Shown here: piece after piece, positions 1-8,094 of the stretch | Numbering within the stretch: the stretch's first letter is position 1 | How the letters are laid out: the number at the start of each line of letters is the position of its first letter | Assembly: GCA_964481185.1 (NCBI GenBank) | Contig: CAYZSY010000004.1 | Span: forward strand, 1 to 40,632 | Length of the DNA stretch: 40,632 nucleotides | Source: JAOAJC01 sp964481185 | GTDB lineage: Archaea; Nanobdellota; Nanobdellia; Pacearchaeales; GW2011-AR1 | Reading direction: 5' to 3' | Position numbers and translations under genes: made by a program | Notes under the pieces: model-generated | Told to the model about the DNA's origin: nothing | The model's input: the letters and a program-made list of their open reading frames with translations, nothing else | The model's database searches: none

Positions 1-3000
1 ACTATAATTCCAAACGGAGATTATTTGAGAGTTACATTTGAGAAGAATCTTACAAGTTCAAATGATATTACTCTTTATGCTAAATCTGGAAATTCTTCTG
101 CGACAATTGATGTTTATGAAAAGGATGGAAATGAATCTCTTGCAAACTTTGGGACAATAACTGATGATGAGAAATATAAGGTTTATCTTAGCTCTCTGGA
201 AGGAACTAATGATGTTTTTGACCTTCTTGTTTCTGGAGGGGATGTTGAGTTTGATTACGTGGTTGACCCTACAAATGTAACTGGTTGTGTGACATTAAGC
301 AGTGCGGACAGTTACATTCTTAATCTGTCAATTAATGCGACTGGAACCTGCATAACTATCTCTGCAAATGATGTTTTTCTTGATTGTGCAGGATATAATT
401 TATCTTACGGTTCTAGTGGTGGTAATAATGCATATGGTGTAAGCGCATTAAATGTGGTAAATATATCTGTAACGAACTGCAATATATATGATATAAGCTC
501 TGGCGGAACTGGCGGGCACGGCATTAATTTTGTAAATATAACTAATGCCACAATTGCTAATAATTTTATTCAGACAAACAGTTCATCTGGAGATTATGGA
601 ATAAATGTTAATCAGTCTTCGTCGAATATATTAGTTAATAATAATACTATAAGACCATCGGGCGACTCGGAGAATCCTCTTGGGATAGAGATATTATCTG
701 CAAATAACATTACAATTTCTAATAATAACATAAATTCTTCCGCCCCTGGTAGCGGAGGCGAAGGTATAGATTTATCCATTAATGTATCAAATTCAACTAT
801 TCGAAATAATATAATTGATGCGAGAGGGTACGCTGCTTCATATGGGATAGTAATGAATGCTGTGAGTAGGAGCAATATTGTAGTTAATAATACAATATTT
901 AGTGGATATGGTGCCGCTTCTGGAGATGCTAATGCCGGGATTAGTATAAGCGGCATATCAAATAATGTTAGTGACAATATAATTAATGTAAATGGTACTA
1001 GTTCAAATTGGGGAATTTATGTATCGTCGGCTAATTTCAGCTATCTGGCAAATAATATTATCAGCTCTTTTGGCACTTCTGGCGGCACAAATTATGGGAT
1101 TCAGATAACTCTTAGCGGGCAGAATAACAGCGCGATTAATAATACAATAAAGACAAATAGCAAATCTGGAGATAATAATCATGGTGTTGTAATTGAATTG
1201 AATAATAATTTAGTTATTAACAATACTATACTCTCGGGGGGGAATGGCAGCAGAAATTATGGCATTCTCATTAGTGTGAGCTCAAATAACACATTATCTT
1301 CAAACAACATATCAACAAATGGGGCGGGGAATAACAGTTACGGTATCTTTCTTAATAAGAGTTTGAGCAATACCATCTCTTCAAATAATATATCAACAAA
1401 CGGAACAAATGACAATTATGGAATATATCTGCTTAATAGTGCAGTTAATAATATTTTAACTGGAAACAAAATCTTCACTGGGGGCGTTGGTAAGCTCAAT
1501 GTGGGTATGTATTTGTCTGGAGCTGTGACAGGAAGCAACATATCTTTTAATAATATAACGACTAGCGGCACAACTTTAAATTATGGTGTCTATCTAGAAA
1601 ATGCCTCTGGCAGCAATATTATCTCAAATAATGTAATTGGGACAGGTGGTTCTGGTGCAAGTTCCCTGGATTATGGTATTTATCTTAACAACGTTTCTTA
1701 CAATAATGTTAGTTCAAATAACATATCAACAAACGGGACTGGCGGCAATATGGGCATTTATCTTTTGTACGGCAATAGCAGAAATAATCTGATATCTGCA
1801 AATAGAGTAATTGCGAATGGGACTGCAGATATTAATTACGGGATATATCTTTTCGAGGCTGCTTACAATAATTTAACTGGAAATAATATATCAACTTGGG
1901 GTACGAGCCAAAACTATGGTATTTATCTTGTCAGCACTGTGTCAAAGAGAGTTCACAATAACACCATTACAAATAACAATATTTCTGCCGGAGGCAGTTC
2001 AGATACAAACATTGGTCTGTATATGGGTGGATTTTCAGAAGATAATTTTGTTGCCGGAAATATTATATCCGGGAGTACATCTCTTGGTGACGGAGTAAAT
2101 TTAGGTCTATCTGCAAATAGAAATAACTTCTCTTCCAATAGTATTATGGCATCCGGAAGCGGAAGTTATGGAATTAGAACGTCAAGCTCAAATAATTCTG
2201 TATTTACAAACACAATTCTTTCTAATCCAACAAATTGGATTTATACTTCTCCGGCTGGGTTCTCCACGAATATTACAAATACAACTTTTCTTGCAGGGAG
2301 CGGAAGCATAAGAATATTTGGGAGTGCGCAATTAATTGGAGTGCAGAATATAACTAAATCAGATTTGAATATATCTTTTAATTCTGCTTTCTTGAACAGC
2401 ACAAATTTGACTTATCTCAATCAGAGCGCTCAGATAACTTTGAATGGATTAGTATATGGAAATCCGCAGCCGCTTGTTAGTTATTGGGACAATGGCACTT
2501 TCTCTGCTTGCAGTTCGCCGCAATGCAATAATATAAGTTATTCTGGCGGAACTTTTGTCTTTAATGTTTCTTCGTTTACAACATATTCCAGCCAGGAAAC
2601 TCCAAGTGCCTGCGGAACTATAACATTAGATACTGTTTTGATTAATAACGTGACTTCAACAGGAACGTGCATGACTATTGGTGCAAATAATGTAACTCTT
2701 GACTGCAATGGAACTACTATCTTTTACGATTCTGGAGCTGGTGGGGGTGACAGGGGAGTTTATTCTACAAACAGAAATAATGTAACTGTGAAAAATTGCA
2801 CAATTATAGATTCAACTAGTGGGGGGGGTAATAGTCCAGGGATTCAATTTGATTTTATTACCAATAGTTCTATTTTAAATAATAAGATAACTACTAGTGG
2901 CACAACAGGAGGTTATGCCATATCTATTTCTGGTTCTACTACTAAGTCAATTAGTATTTTTGGAAATGTTATTTATACTGGCTTGGGCGGGCAAAATTCA

Positions 3001-6000
3001 GGGATAGTTATATCCGAGGGTTCTTTTTATAGTGTTGTTGGTAACAACATTACAATAAACAGCTCTTCGTCTAATGCTGCTGGTGTTGAAGCTAGTTCTG
3101 TAAATGATATTAATATTAGTGACAATAATCTCACTATTATTGGAAGTGCAACTACAAATTGGGGTATTAGAATCGTTGCTGCAACATCTAATGCAAGGAT
3201 AGTGCGCAATAGAATCTCAACAAACGGCGGTGGGGCGGACAGTGGAATAATTTTGCAGAATGTAGTGTCTGCGAATGTAACAGACAATGTGATTATAACA
3301 AATGGCACTAGCGGCGCTAACCATGGCATTTATGTTGCTACTGGTACTAACAGAGACATTCTCATAAGAAACAACACTGTTAATAGTGGCGGGACAGACA
3401 GCTCTGGAAATTATGGAATTTATCTTGATGCTCCTGTAAATGTAAATGTTGAAGAAAATAGAATAGTGGCGAGTGGAACAAGCGACAATTATGGTGTGCA
3501 GACAACGAGTGTTAAAAACAGCACTATTCAAAATAATAATATTATTGCTAATGGCAGCACAACAGGCAATTATGGAATTTATTTTTCTTCTTCTACAGAA
3601 AATGTAACTTCTATCAATAACACTATATCTACGAATGGCACGACGAATAATCATGGAATTAATCTAGACACACAATCTATTGGCAATTATTTTAGGAACA
3701 ATAATATTACGACTCATGGGACTTCAGGAGCAGGAGTTTCGCTTTCTTCCAGCGCGAATAATAGCTTTTTTAATACTCTCTTTAATTATCCTATTTCATG
3801 GATTGAGAGCGGGGCTTCTAGTGTTGCGAACTTTACAAACACAACTTTCTCTGCTCTGAATGGAAGTATAAGATTTATTAATAATTTCACAATAAGCAGT
3901 ACATTCTCTGTTACGAGAACTAATTTAAACATCACATATAATAAGAGTTATATAAACAGCACGCTCTTTGCTTTCTTGAATACGAGCGCAGAGATAACTT
4001 TGCTTGGAATTAACTATTCAGACCCGGAGCCAACTGTTGCTTTTGGGGATTCTGCTTCTTTTGCAACCTGTAATTCTCCCCAGTGCAATGAGGTAAATTA
4101 TTCCAATGGCGTGTTCGTGTTTAATGTGTCATCTTTTACAACATATTCTAGCAGGCAAGTTTCCAATGTGGCTCCAAACGCACCAAACGTGGCAATAAAT
4201 AGCACAGATGGAAGCAACGTAAGCTCTCAGGATTTGAATTGTTTTACTACATTGATTGATGCAGATAATAATACAATGAATGTGAGTGTTAATTGGTATA
4301 GAAACAGCACGCTTAATTTGTCTGTTGATTATAATAACAGTTATGCAAATGGGACAGCATTTAATGCTGTGCTTGGAAATGGCAATTTGACAGGAGGTTA
4401 TTATTGGTTCTGTTCAGTTAGATTATATGACGGCCAGGCATACAGTGGCTGGGGCAATTCTTCCAATTTAAGTGTGCTTAATCCTCCTTCTGGCAACGCA
4501 ACGAGCTGCGGACCAATTAGCTCAAATATAACTCTTTCAACGAGTGTAACATCTAACAGCACTTGTTATACAATCAATGCAGATAATGTTAGCTTGGATT
4601 GTGCAGGATATTCTATTTTCTATAATTTAAATGGAAGCAGCGGCTCAAACGGAATAGGCGCTAAAGGTGTTAATAATCTTACAATAAAGAATTGTATAAT
4701 TCAGGATATTAATTCATCTGGCTCTTATGGAATAGCAATAAATCTTACAAATGTTAATCTTAGCCTTATCTCTTCGAACTCTATATACACCAATGGCACC
4801 AATGATAGTTACGGAATTTATCTTTTGTCTGGCTCTGGCAACACAATTAATTCTACAAATATTTCTAGTTTGGGCTCTGGCAACAGAAATTATGGTATCT
4901 TCCTTAATCTTAGCTTAAACAATACAATCTCTTCAAACAACATATCAACAAACGGAACAAGCAACAACAATGGAATTTATCTTGAAAATTCTGCTAATGA
5001 AAATCAATTGGTTGGGAATAATATTCTAACTTCTGGAGCAGATAGTTATGGAGTTTACATTAGTTCTTCTATCAATAACATCTTTAACAGAACCATTTTA
5101 TTAAATCCTAGCCAATGGATTAATTCAAGTTCAAGCTCTCCAAATAATTTTACAAACACAACTTTCTCTGCTCTTAATGGAAGTATAAATATAATCTCAA
5201 ATGTTCAGATAAATGGGACTTATGATATAACAAAAACAAAACTTAATATTTCTCTAAATAGGGTGTTCTTGAATTCAACTAATTTAACTGCGCTTAATAC
5301 TAGTGCATGGATAACTTTGTTTGGAGTTAGCCTCACAGATCCAGAGCCAACTTTTGATTCTAGCGATTCTGGAAGTTATGCATCCTGTCCTGCTTTAAGA
5401 TGTACAGAGATAAGTTATAATTCTATAACTAGAGTATTTGTCTTTAGTGTCTCTTCATTTAGTGCATATTCTAGCCAGGAGACTCCTGTCTCGCCTCCTC
5501 CTTCTGGAGGCGGCGGAGGATGTAGTGATGTAAGCTGGACTTGCGGAGGGTGGAGCAATTGCATTGGTCAACTAAGATCAAGGACATGCACATCAAATTG
5601 CGGGAATTTAAGAACTGAGAGTGAGGCGTGTGCCTGTACACCTGATTGGAGCTGTACTGCATTTGGCTCTTGCGAGAGTGGTTTTAGAAATAGAGTATGC
5701 ACTGATTTGAATAATTGCGGCAATAACAACGGAAAGCCTGATGAATCTGAACAGTGCGCTCTTAACGAGACAGGGAGCAATGCGACAGCTGGCGGAGTTG
5801 TTGGAGGCGGCGGAGGTGGGGCTAACGTGTGCATTCCTGATTATTCGTGCGGAGATTGGAATCAGTGTGTATATGATAGTGATGCAGGCAAGATAATTCA
5901 GGGAATGATAACTAAGAGCGGCCTTAAAGATAGAACTTGTTCTGACAAAAATAAATGTGCACCTAACTATATAGAACAGGCAAGCTGTAATTCCAGTTTA

Positions 6001-6531
6001 CAGATAGCTATAAGGAAAGAGAGTGTCTGCGACACAAACACTTTGACTCTTCTTGAGAAGACGAAAATGGCGCCGATTACCAGCATAAACCTTGAATCGT
6101 GGAAGACTAAGAAACTTGATGTGGCATTTGTGCAAGAAGAGTCTATATATTGTCCAGATTGTTATAACGGGATAAAAGATGGGAATGAGGAAGAGATTGA
6201 CTGCGGGGGCAGCTGCAGGGCATGTTTGCCTGAAAGCACTTTTCCAGATAATCTCAGCTGGATAACAGGTGTCTTGATTGTTCTTTCCTTGTTGCTTATT
6301 ATTCCTATCTTCAAGATATTAAGGGAAGATTATATATTAGTTAGCAATATTCGTGAGCTGATTAAATCAGGAGAGGAATCTCTTAAGTTTGGGAATAGGG
6401 AAAAAGCTGAGAACAATTTCAGAAAAATAAAATGGAATTATATTCAGATTGGAAGCAGGAGAATTAGGAAGAAGATTTTGAGAGAGATAGGGGTATATCA
6501 TAGAGGAATAAGAGACTTCTCAGAATTTTGA
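1..6531 (+). CDS. Giant beta-helix surface protein, C-terminally anchored (5' partial)
   Basis: The frame is open to the first base of the window, so the true start lies upstream and 2177 codons are visible. After a short N-terminal stretch come three blocks beginning near nt 286, 2608 and 4502. Each opens with a Cys-bearing beta-helix cap (CxxL...GTC..I.A..V.LDC.G), continues with many parallel beta-helix (PbH1/NosD-like) coils of the kind NNIxTNGTxxNYGIYL, and ends in a shared module finishing FVFNVSSFTTYSS. An Ig/Fn3-like stretch separates blocks 2 and 3. Next come three Cys/Trp motifs like thrombospondin type 1 repeats (WTCGGWSNC, WSCTAFGSC, YSCGDWNQC; nt 5535-5870). A transmembrane helix follows (nt about 6255-6325), then a basic cytoplasmic tail of about 65 residues. 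N-x-S/T sequons are very dense, so heavy N-glycosylation is likely. The role is inferred as a cell-surface or adhesion protein; no catalytic motif is seen. Confidence 0.85.
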   Translation, partial: TIIPNGDYLRVTFEKNLTSSNDITLYAKSGNSSATIDVYEKDGNESLANFGTITDDEKYKVYLSSLEGTNDVFDLLVSGGDVEFDYVVDPTNVTGCVTLSSADSYILNLSINATGTCITISANDVFLDCAGYNLSYGSSGGNNAYGVSALNVVNISVTNCNIYDISSGGTGGHGINFVNITNATIANNFIQTNSSSGDYGINVNQSSSNILVNNNTIRPSGDSENPLGIEILSANNITISNNNINSSAPGSGGEGIDLSINVSNSTIRNNIIDARGYAASYGIVMNAVSRSNIVVNNTIFSGYGAASGDANAGISISGISNNVSDNIINVNGTSSNWGIYVSSANFSYLANNIISSFGTSGGTNYGIQITLSGQNNSAINNTIKTNSKSGDNNHGVVIELNNNLVINNTILSGGNGSRNYGILISVSSNNTLSSNNISTNGAGNNSYGIFLNKSLSNTISSNNISTNGTNDNYGIYLLNSAVNNILTGNKIFTGGVGKLNVGMYLSGAVTGSNISFNNITTSGTTLNYGVYLENASGSNIISNNVIGTGGSGASSLDYGIYLNNVSYNNVSSNNISTNGTGGNMGIYLLYGNSRNNLISANRVIANGTADINYGIYLFEAAYNNLTGNNISTWGTSQNYGIYLVSTVSKRVHNNTITNNNISAGGSSDTNIGLYMGGFSEDNFVAGNIISGSTSLGDGVNLGLSANRNNFSSNSIMASGSGSYGIRTSSSNNSVFTNTILSNPTNWIYTSPAGFSTNITNTTFLAGSGSIRIFGSAQLIGVQNITKSDLNISFNSAFLNSTNLTYLNQSAQITLNGLVYGNPQPLVSYWDNGTFSACSSPQCNNISYSGGTFVFNVSSFTTYSSQETPSACGTITLDTVLINNVTSTGTCMTIGANNVTLDCNGTTIFYDSGAGGGDRGVYSTNRNNVTVKNCTIIDSTSGGGNSPGIQFDFITNSSILNNKITTSGTTGGYAISISGSTTKSISIFGNVIYTGLGGQNSGIVISEGSFYSVVGNNITINSSSSNAAGVEASSVNDINISDNNLTIIGSATTNWGIRIVAATSNARIVRNRISTNGGGADSGIILQNVVSANVTDNVIITNGTSGANHGIYVATGTNRDILIRNNTVNSGGTDSSGNYGIYLDAPVNVNVEENRIVASGTSDNYGVQTTSVKNSTIQNNNIIANGSTTGNYGIYFSSSTENVTSINNTISTNGTTNNHGINLDTQSIGNYFRNNNITTHGTSGAGVSLSSSANNSFFNTLFNYPISWIESGASSVANFTNTTFSALNGSIRFINNFTISSTFSVTRTNLNITYNKSYINSTLFAFLNTSAEITLLGINYSDPEPTVAFGDSASFATCNSPQCNEVNYSNGVFVFNVSSFTTYSSRQVSNVAPNAPNVAINSTDGSNVSSQDLNCFTTLIDADNNTMNVSVNWYRNSTLNLSVDYNNSYANGTAFNAVLGNGNLTGGYYWFCSVRLYDGQAYSGWGNSSNLSVLNPPSGNATSCGPISSNITLSTSVTSNSTCYTINADNVSLDCAGYSIFYNLNGSSGSNGIGAKGVNNLTIKNCIIQDINSSGSYGIAINLTNVNLSLISSNSIYTNGTNDSYGIYLLSGSGNTINSTNISSLGSGNRNYGIFLNLSLNNTISSNNISTNGTSNNNGIYLENSANENQLVGNNILTSGADSYGVYISSSINNIFNRTILLNPSQWINSSSSSPNNFTNTTFSALNGSINIISNVQINGTYDITKTKLNISLNRVFLNSTNLTALNTSAWITLFGVSLTDPEPTFDSSDSGSYASCPALRCTEISYNSITRVFVFSVSSFSAYSSQETPVSPPPSGGGGGCSDVSWTCGGWSNCIGQLRSRTCTSNCGNLRTESEACACTPDWSCTAFGSCESGFRNRVCTDLNNCGNNNGKPDESEQCALNETGSNATAGGVVGGGGGGANVCIPDYSCGDWNQCVYDSDAGKIIQGMITKSGLKDRTCSDKNKCAPNYIEQASCNSSLQIAIRKESVCDTNTLTLLEKTKMAPITSINLESWKTKKLDVAFVQEESIYCPDCYNGIKDGNEEEIDCGGSCRACLPESTFPDNLSWITGVLIVLSLLLIIPIFKILREDYILVSNIRELIKSGEESLKFGNREKAENNFRKIKWNYIQIGSRRIRKKILREIGVYHRGIRDFSEF

Positions 6532-6532
6532 T

Positions 6533-6587
6533 ACAGAGCACAAACTATGACTTTTAAGTCATAGATGATTGTATAGTTTGTCTCTGT
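6533..6587. repeat. Long stem-loop with CTTTTAAG inner hairpin, downstream of the surface protein
   Basis: The left arm ACAGAG(c)ACAAACTAT (6533-6548) pairs with ATAGTTTGTCTCTGT (6573-6587), giving 15 base pairs with a single bulged C. Inside, CTATGACT/AGTCATAG forms a competing hairpin around TTTA, with CTTTTAAG at its apex. The structure starts one base after the stop codon. It could act as a transcription terminator or mRNA 3' stabiliser, or be one end of a small mobile element. Confidence 0.6.
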
Positions 6588-6591
6588 CTCC

Positions 6592-6669
6592 CAAAATCCT
6601 TTCAGATAAATCTGAGCAAACCATGGGCTTCAGCCCATGGTTAACACAAGGATTTTGTGATTTATCTGA
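6592..6669. repeat. Pseudoknot-capable double inverted repeat enclosing a CCATGG hairpin
   Basis: Segment A (CAAAATCCTT, 6592-6601) is complementary to 6648-6657. The adjacent segment B (TCAGATAAAT, 6602-6611) is complementary to 6660-6669. Because the order is A-B-A'-B', the two 10-bp helices cross, which is an H-type pseudoknot layout. Between them sits a 10-bp hairpin, AACCATGGGC-TTCA-GCCCATGGTT (6619-6642). B' contains the stop codon of the minus-strand gene ending at 6662. The pairings are seen directly; folding in RNA or ssDNA is inferred. Confidence 0.6.
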
Positions 6670-7309
6670 ATTTAGCCATTGCTGGGCTTTGTGGTAGCTG
6701 TTGTGAGATTATCCTCTCTGCAATAAACTTTGTGCCGACGAATTCAGATATAACTGCAGTAATTATCAAATTCTGGAATATTACTTTAAACAATCCTGGC
6801 AATAAAGGTATCCTTGTCTTCTCTGATAAATTTTTCATAAAATCATCTATTTCTTCTTTAGTAAATGATATTGGGGTTGTCTGAACTGCTCCAAGTCTTG
6901 AAACTAAGATATTTATGTTATGTCCTTGGCAGTTTATAGACTGGACTGCAGGGTCTGCAAAAATTCTATTTATTCTTTCTATGACCGGCACTCTCGGCAC
7001 TTTTGGCAATTGGTTTTGCGGTGAGATATTTTGATTAGATAGTTGAATTGGAAATATTGCGGACAATTTTTGCTTGGGTGCTTCGGTTTCTGCAGGTTTT
7101 TTTGATTGTGGTTGTTTTATTGTTTCTTTAGGCGCGAGAACTGGCTCTTTTTTTATTTCTATTTCAAGTTTAGGTGGCATTTCAGCAGACTCGTCTAATC
7201 TTTCAAGCAATAACTCTTTTTCTATCTTTTTTGGAATTAGAGATTTTACAACAATTCTTTTTATAAACTCCTCTAGAAATAATGTTCTAATATCTGTGTT
7301 TTGACTCAT
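6662..7309 (-). CDS. Orphan N-domain of a type II/IV secretion (CpaF/GspE-like) ATPase
   Basis: This 215-aa protein has an N-terminal helical part, a Pro/Lys-rich linker (about residues 45-100), and a C-terminal domain from about 105 to 205. The pattern in the last domain (RINRIFADPAVQSINCQG, then INILVSRLG, FTKEEIDDFMKNLSE, LIITAVISEFVGTKFIAERI) matches the N-terminal domain of PilT/CpaF/FlaI-family secretion ATPases. In those proteins it reads 'dp.V.eI.vng ... ft.ee...ia ... R..avi.p....g....IRk'. No Walker A, Walker B or AAA+ core follows, so it cannot hydrolyse ATP alone. It lies 8 bases downstream of the coiled-coil gene at 7318-7710 and probably shares its transcript. It may be a structural or regulatory partner of a pilus/archaellum ATPase encoded elsewhere. 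The family assignment comes from pattern reading only. Confidence 0.6.
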   Translation of the reverse strand: MSQNTDIRTLFLEEFIKRIVVKSLIPKKIEKELLLERLDESAEMPPKLEIEIKKEPVLAPKETIKQPQSKKPAETEAPKQKLSAIFPIQLSNQNISPQNQLPKVPRVPVIERINRIFADPAVQSINCQGHNINILVSRLGAVQTTPISFTKEEIDDFMKNLSEKTRIPLLPGLFKVIFQNLIITAVISEFVGTKFIAERIISQQLPQSPAMAKFR

Positions 7310-7317
7310 TTTAGTTT

Positions 7318-7710
7318 CTAATTGGTATTGGCTTGAGGCAGGGGCTTTGTTACCGCCCTCTCTATTTCATCCATTCTTTCTTCTATGTAAATTATTCCTT
7401 TGGCAATTGTCTTGTCTTGCTCGAGCAACTGATTTATTTTGTTTAAGAATTCCTGGTCTCTTTCTGATGTTAAAACTGCAGGATTTTCTGCAAATGTTTT
7501 GGCAGTTGTTTCAAATAGCTTAAGAAGTTCCGATATCTGCTTTGTAAGGGCGTCTATTTTTTCTGCAAGATTTGCCTGCACTTTCTGCAATGCTACAAAG
7601 TTGTTAATTAGTGCCTTTGGGATTCCGGGACTTGTTGCTTTCTTTTTGTGTCTTGAAGGGTTCTTTGCTTCAACCTGTATTTTCACTACGTTTCCTCCCT
7701 TTTTGGCCAT
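7318..7710 (-). CDS. Small basic coiled-coil protein, unknown function
   Basis: I do not recognise this 130-aa protein. The first 30 residues are Lys-rich (MAKKGGNVVK..., NPSRHKKK). Residues about 35-125 are a long amphipathic helix with heptad-like Leu/Ile spacing (VALQKVQANLAEKIDALTKQ, ISELLKLFE, INQLLEQDKTIAKGI), ending in a Pro-rich tail. It is the first gene of a two-gene minus-strand unit with the secretion-ATPase-like N-domain, 8 bases apart. That pairing suggests an assembly or scaffold partner, which is inference. The ATG at 7710 is supported by a TATA box at 7731-7740. Confidence 0.75.
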   Translation of the reverse strand: MAKKGGNVVKIQVEAKNPSRHKKKATSPGIPKALINNFVALQKVQANLAEKIDALTKQISELLKLFETTAKTFAENPAVLTSERDQEFLNKINQLLEQDKTIAKGIIYIEERMDEIERAVTKPLPQANTN

Positions 7711-7730
7711 GCTTTAACGAGGAAAAAATT

Positions 7731-7740
7731 GTTTATAAAT
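7731..7740 (-). promoter_or_regulatory. TATA box of the coiled-coil / secretion N-domain unit
   Basis: On the minus strand this reads ATTTATAAAC, centred about 25 bases upstream of the ATG at 7710. That spacing fits a leaderless archaeal transcript. Confidence 0.6.
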
Positions 7741-7755
7741 GTTTTTGGTAAGAGC

Positions 7756-7781
7756 AAAGCTTAAAACAGGTTTTAAGCTTT
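7756..7781. repeat. Perfect 12-bp palindrome in front of tRNA-Trp
   Basis: AAAGCTTAAAAC (7756-7767) and GTTTTAAGCTTT (7770-7781) are perfect inverted repeats separated by AG. Each arm carries a TTAAAA element; the left one is centred about 29 bases before tRNA-Trp and is the best TATA candidate for it. The site lies between the divergent promoter at 7731-7740 and the tRNA. It may therefore be a bidirectional promoter or operator, or another member of the local stem-loop family. Confidence 0.6.
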
Positions 7782-7791
7782 ATATTGTTAA

Positions 7792-7862
7792 GGGACTGTG
7801 GTGAAGTGTTATCATACCTGCCTCCAGAGCAGTAGTCGGGGGTTAAATTCCCTCCAGTCCCA
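7792..7862 (+). tRNA. tRNA-Trp (CCA)
   Basis: The acceptor stem GGGACTG/CAGTCCC is followed by discriminator A (7862). The anticodon stem CTGC/GCAG encloses the loop CTCCAGA, giving anticodon CCA for tryptophan. The T-arm is GGGGG-TTAAATT-CCCTC with one G-U pair. No 3' CCA is encoded, and a T-run follows directly as a probable terminator. There is no intron. Confidence 0.9.
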
Positions 7863-7896
7863 TTTTTATGTTGATTACTTAACAGTTTATTTTATG

Positions 7897-8094
7897 TCAA
7901 GAAACTTGACAGAAAACCACACCTTTTAAGGTGTGGTAGTTTCTTGAGCATCCAAATGTCAAGAACTTTGGTTCTTGAGCATGTCAAGAATCTCCGAATT
8001 CTTGATCACTCTCAAAGTTCTTTGAACTTTGAAGCACTCAAGATGTTCTGCATCTTGATGAGTCTTAAATAAACCATGGCTTTTAAGCCATGGT
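7897..8094. repeat. Array of six tandem stem-loops (candidate palindrome-bounded mobile element)
   Basis: Six hairpins lie head to tail. (1) 7897-7947 is TCAAGAAAC/GTTTCTTGA enclosing a hairpin of arms CCACACCTT/AAGGTGTGG (7917-7936). (2) 7959-7978 is TCAAGAAC-TTTG-GTTCTTGA. (3) 7984-8005 is TCAAGAAT/ATTCTTGA. (4) 8012-8032 is TCAAAGTT-CTTTG-AACTTTGA. (5) 8038-8058 is TCAAGATG-TTCTG-CATCTTGA. (6) 8073-8094 has arms ACCATGGCTT/AAGCCATGGT. The inner hairpin of (1) and hairpin (6) share a CTTTTAAG apex and bound a block of four 8-bp TCAA-starting hairpins. No ORF lies inside the block; the stop codon of the upstream operon is in the loop of hairpin (6). Confidence 0.75.

Noticed and set aside
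1300..2100. CRISPR-like or satellite repeats
   Set aside because: They are in-frame coding repeats of beta-helix coils, not intergenic repeats.
3217..3654. 145-codon minus-strand ORF inside the surface-protein gene
   Set aside because: It is antisense to a strongly supported coding frame and is an artefact of its repetitive codon use (Asn/Ser/Ile codons).
7074..7304. Plus-strand ORFs opposite the secretion N-domain and coiled-coil genes
   Set aside because: They are antisense shadows with Ser/Phe-rich composition and no promoter.
7897..8094. CRISPR array
   Set aside because: The units are different hairpins with irregular spacing, without identical direct repeats and spacers; no cas genes are near. 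The Cas4-like nuclease at 27516 is far away and stands alone.
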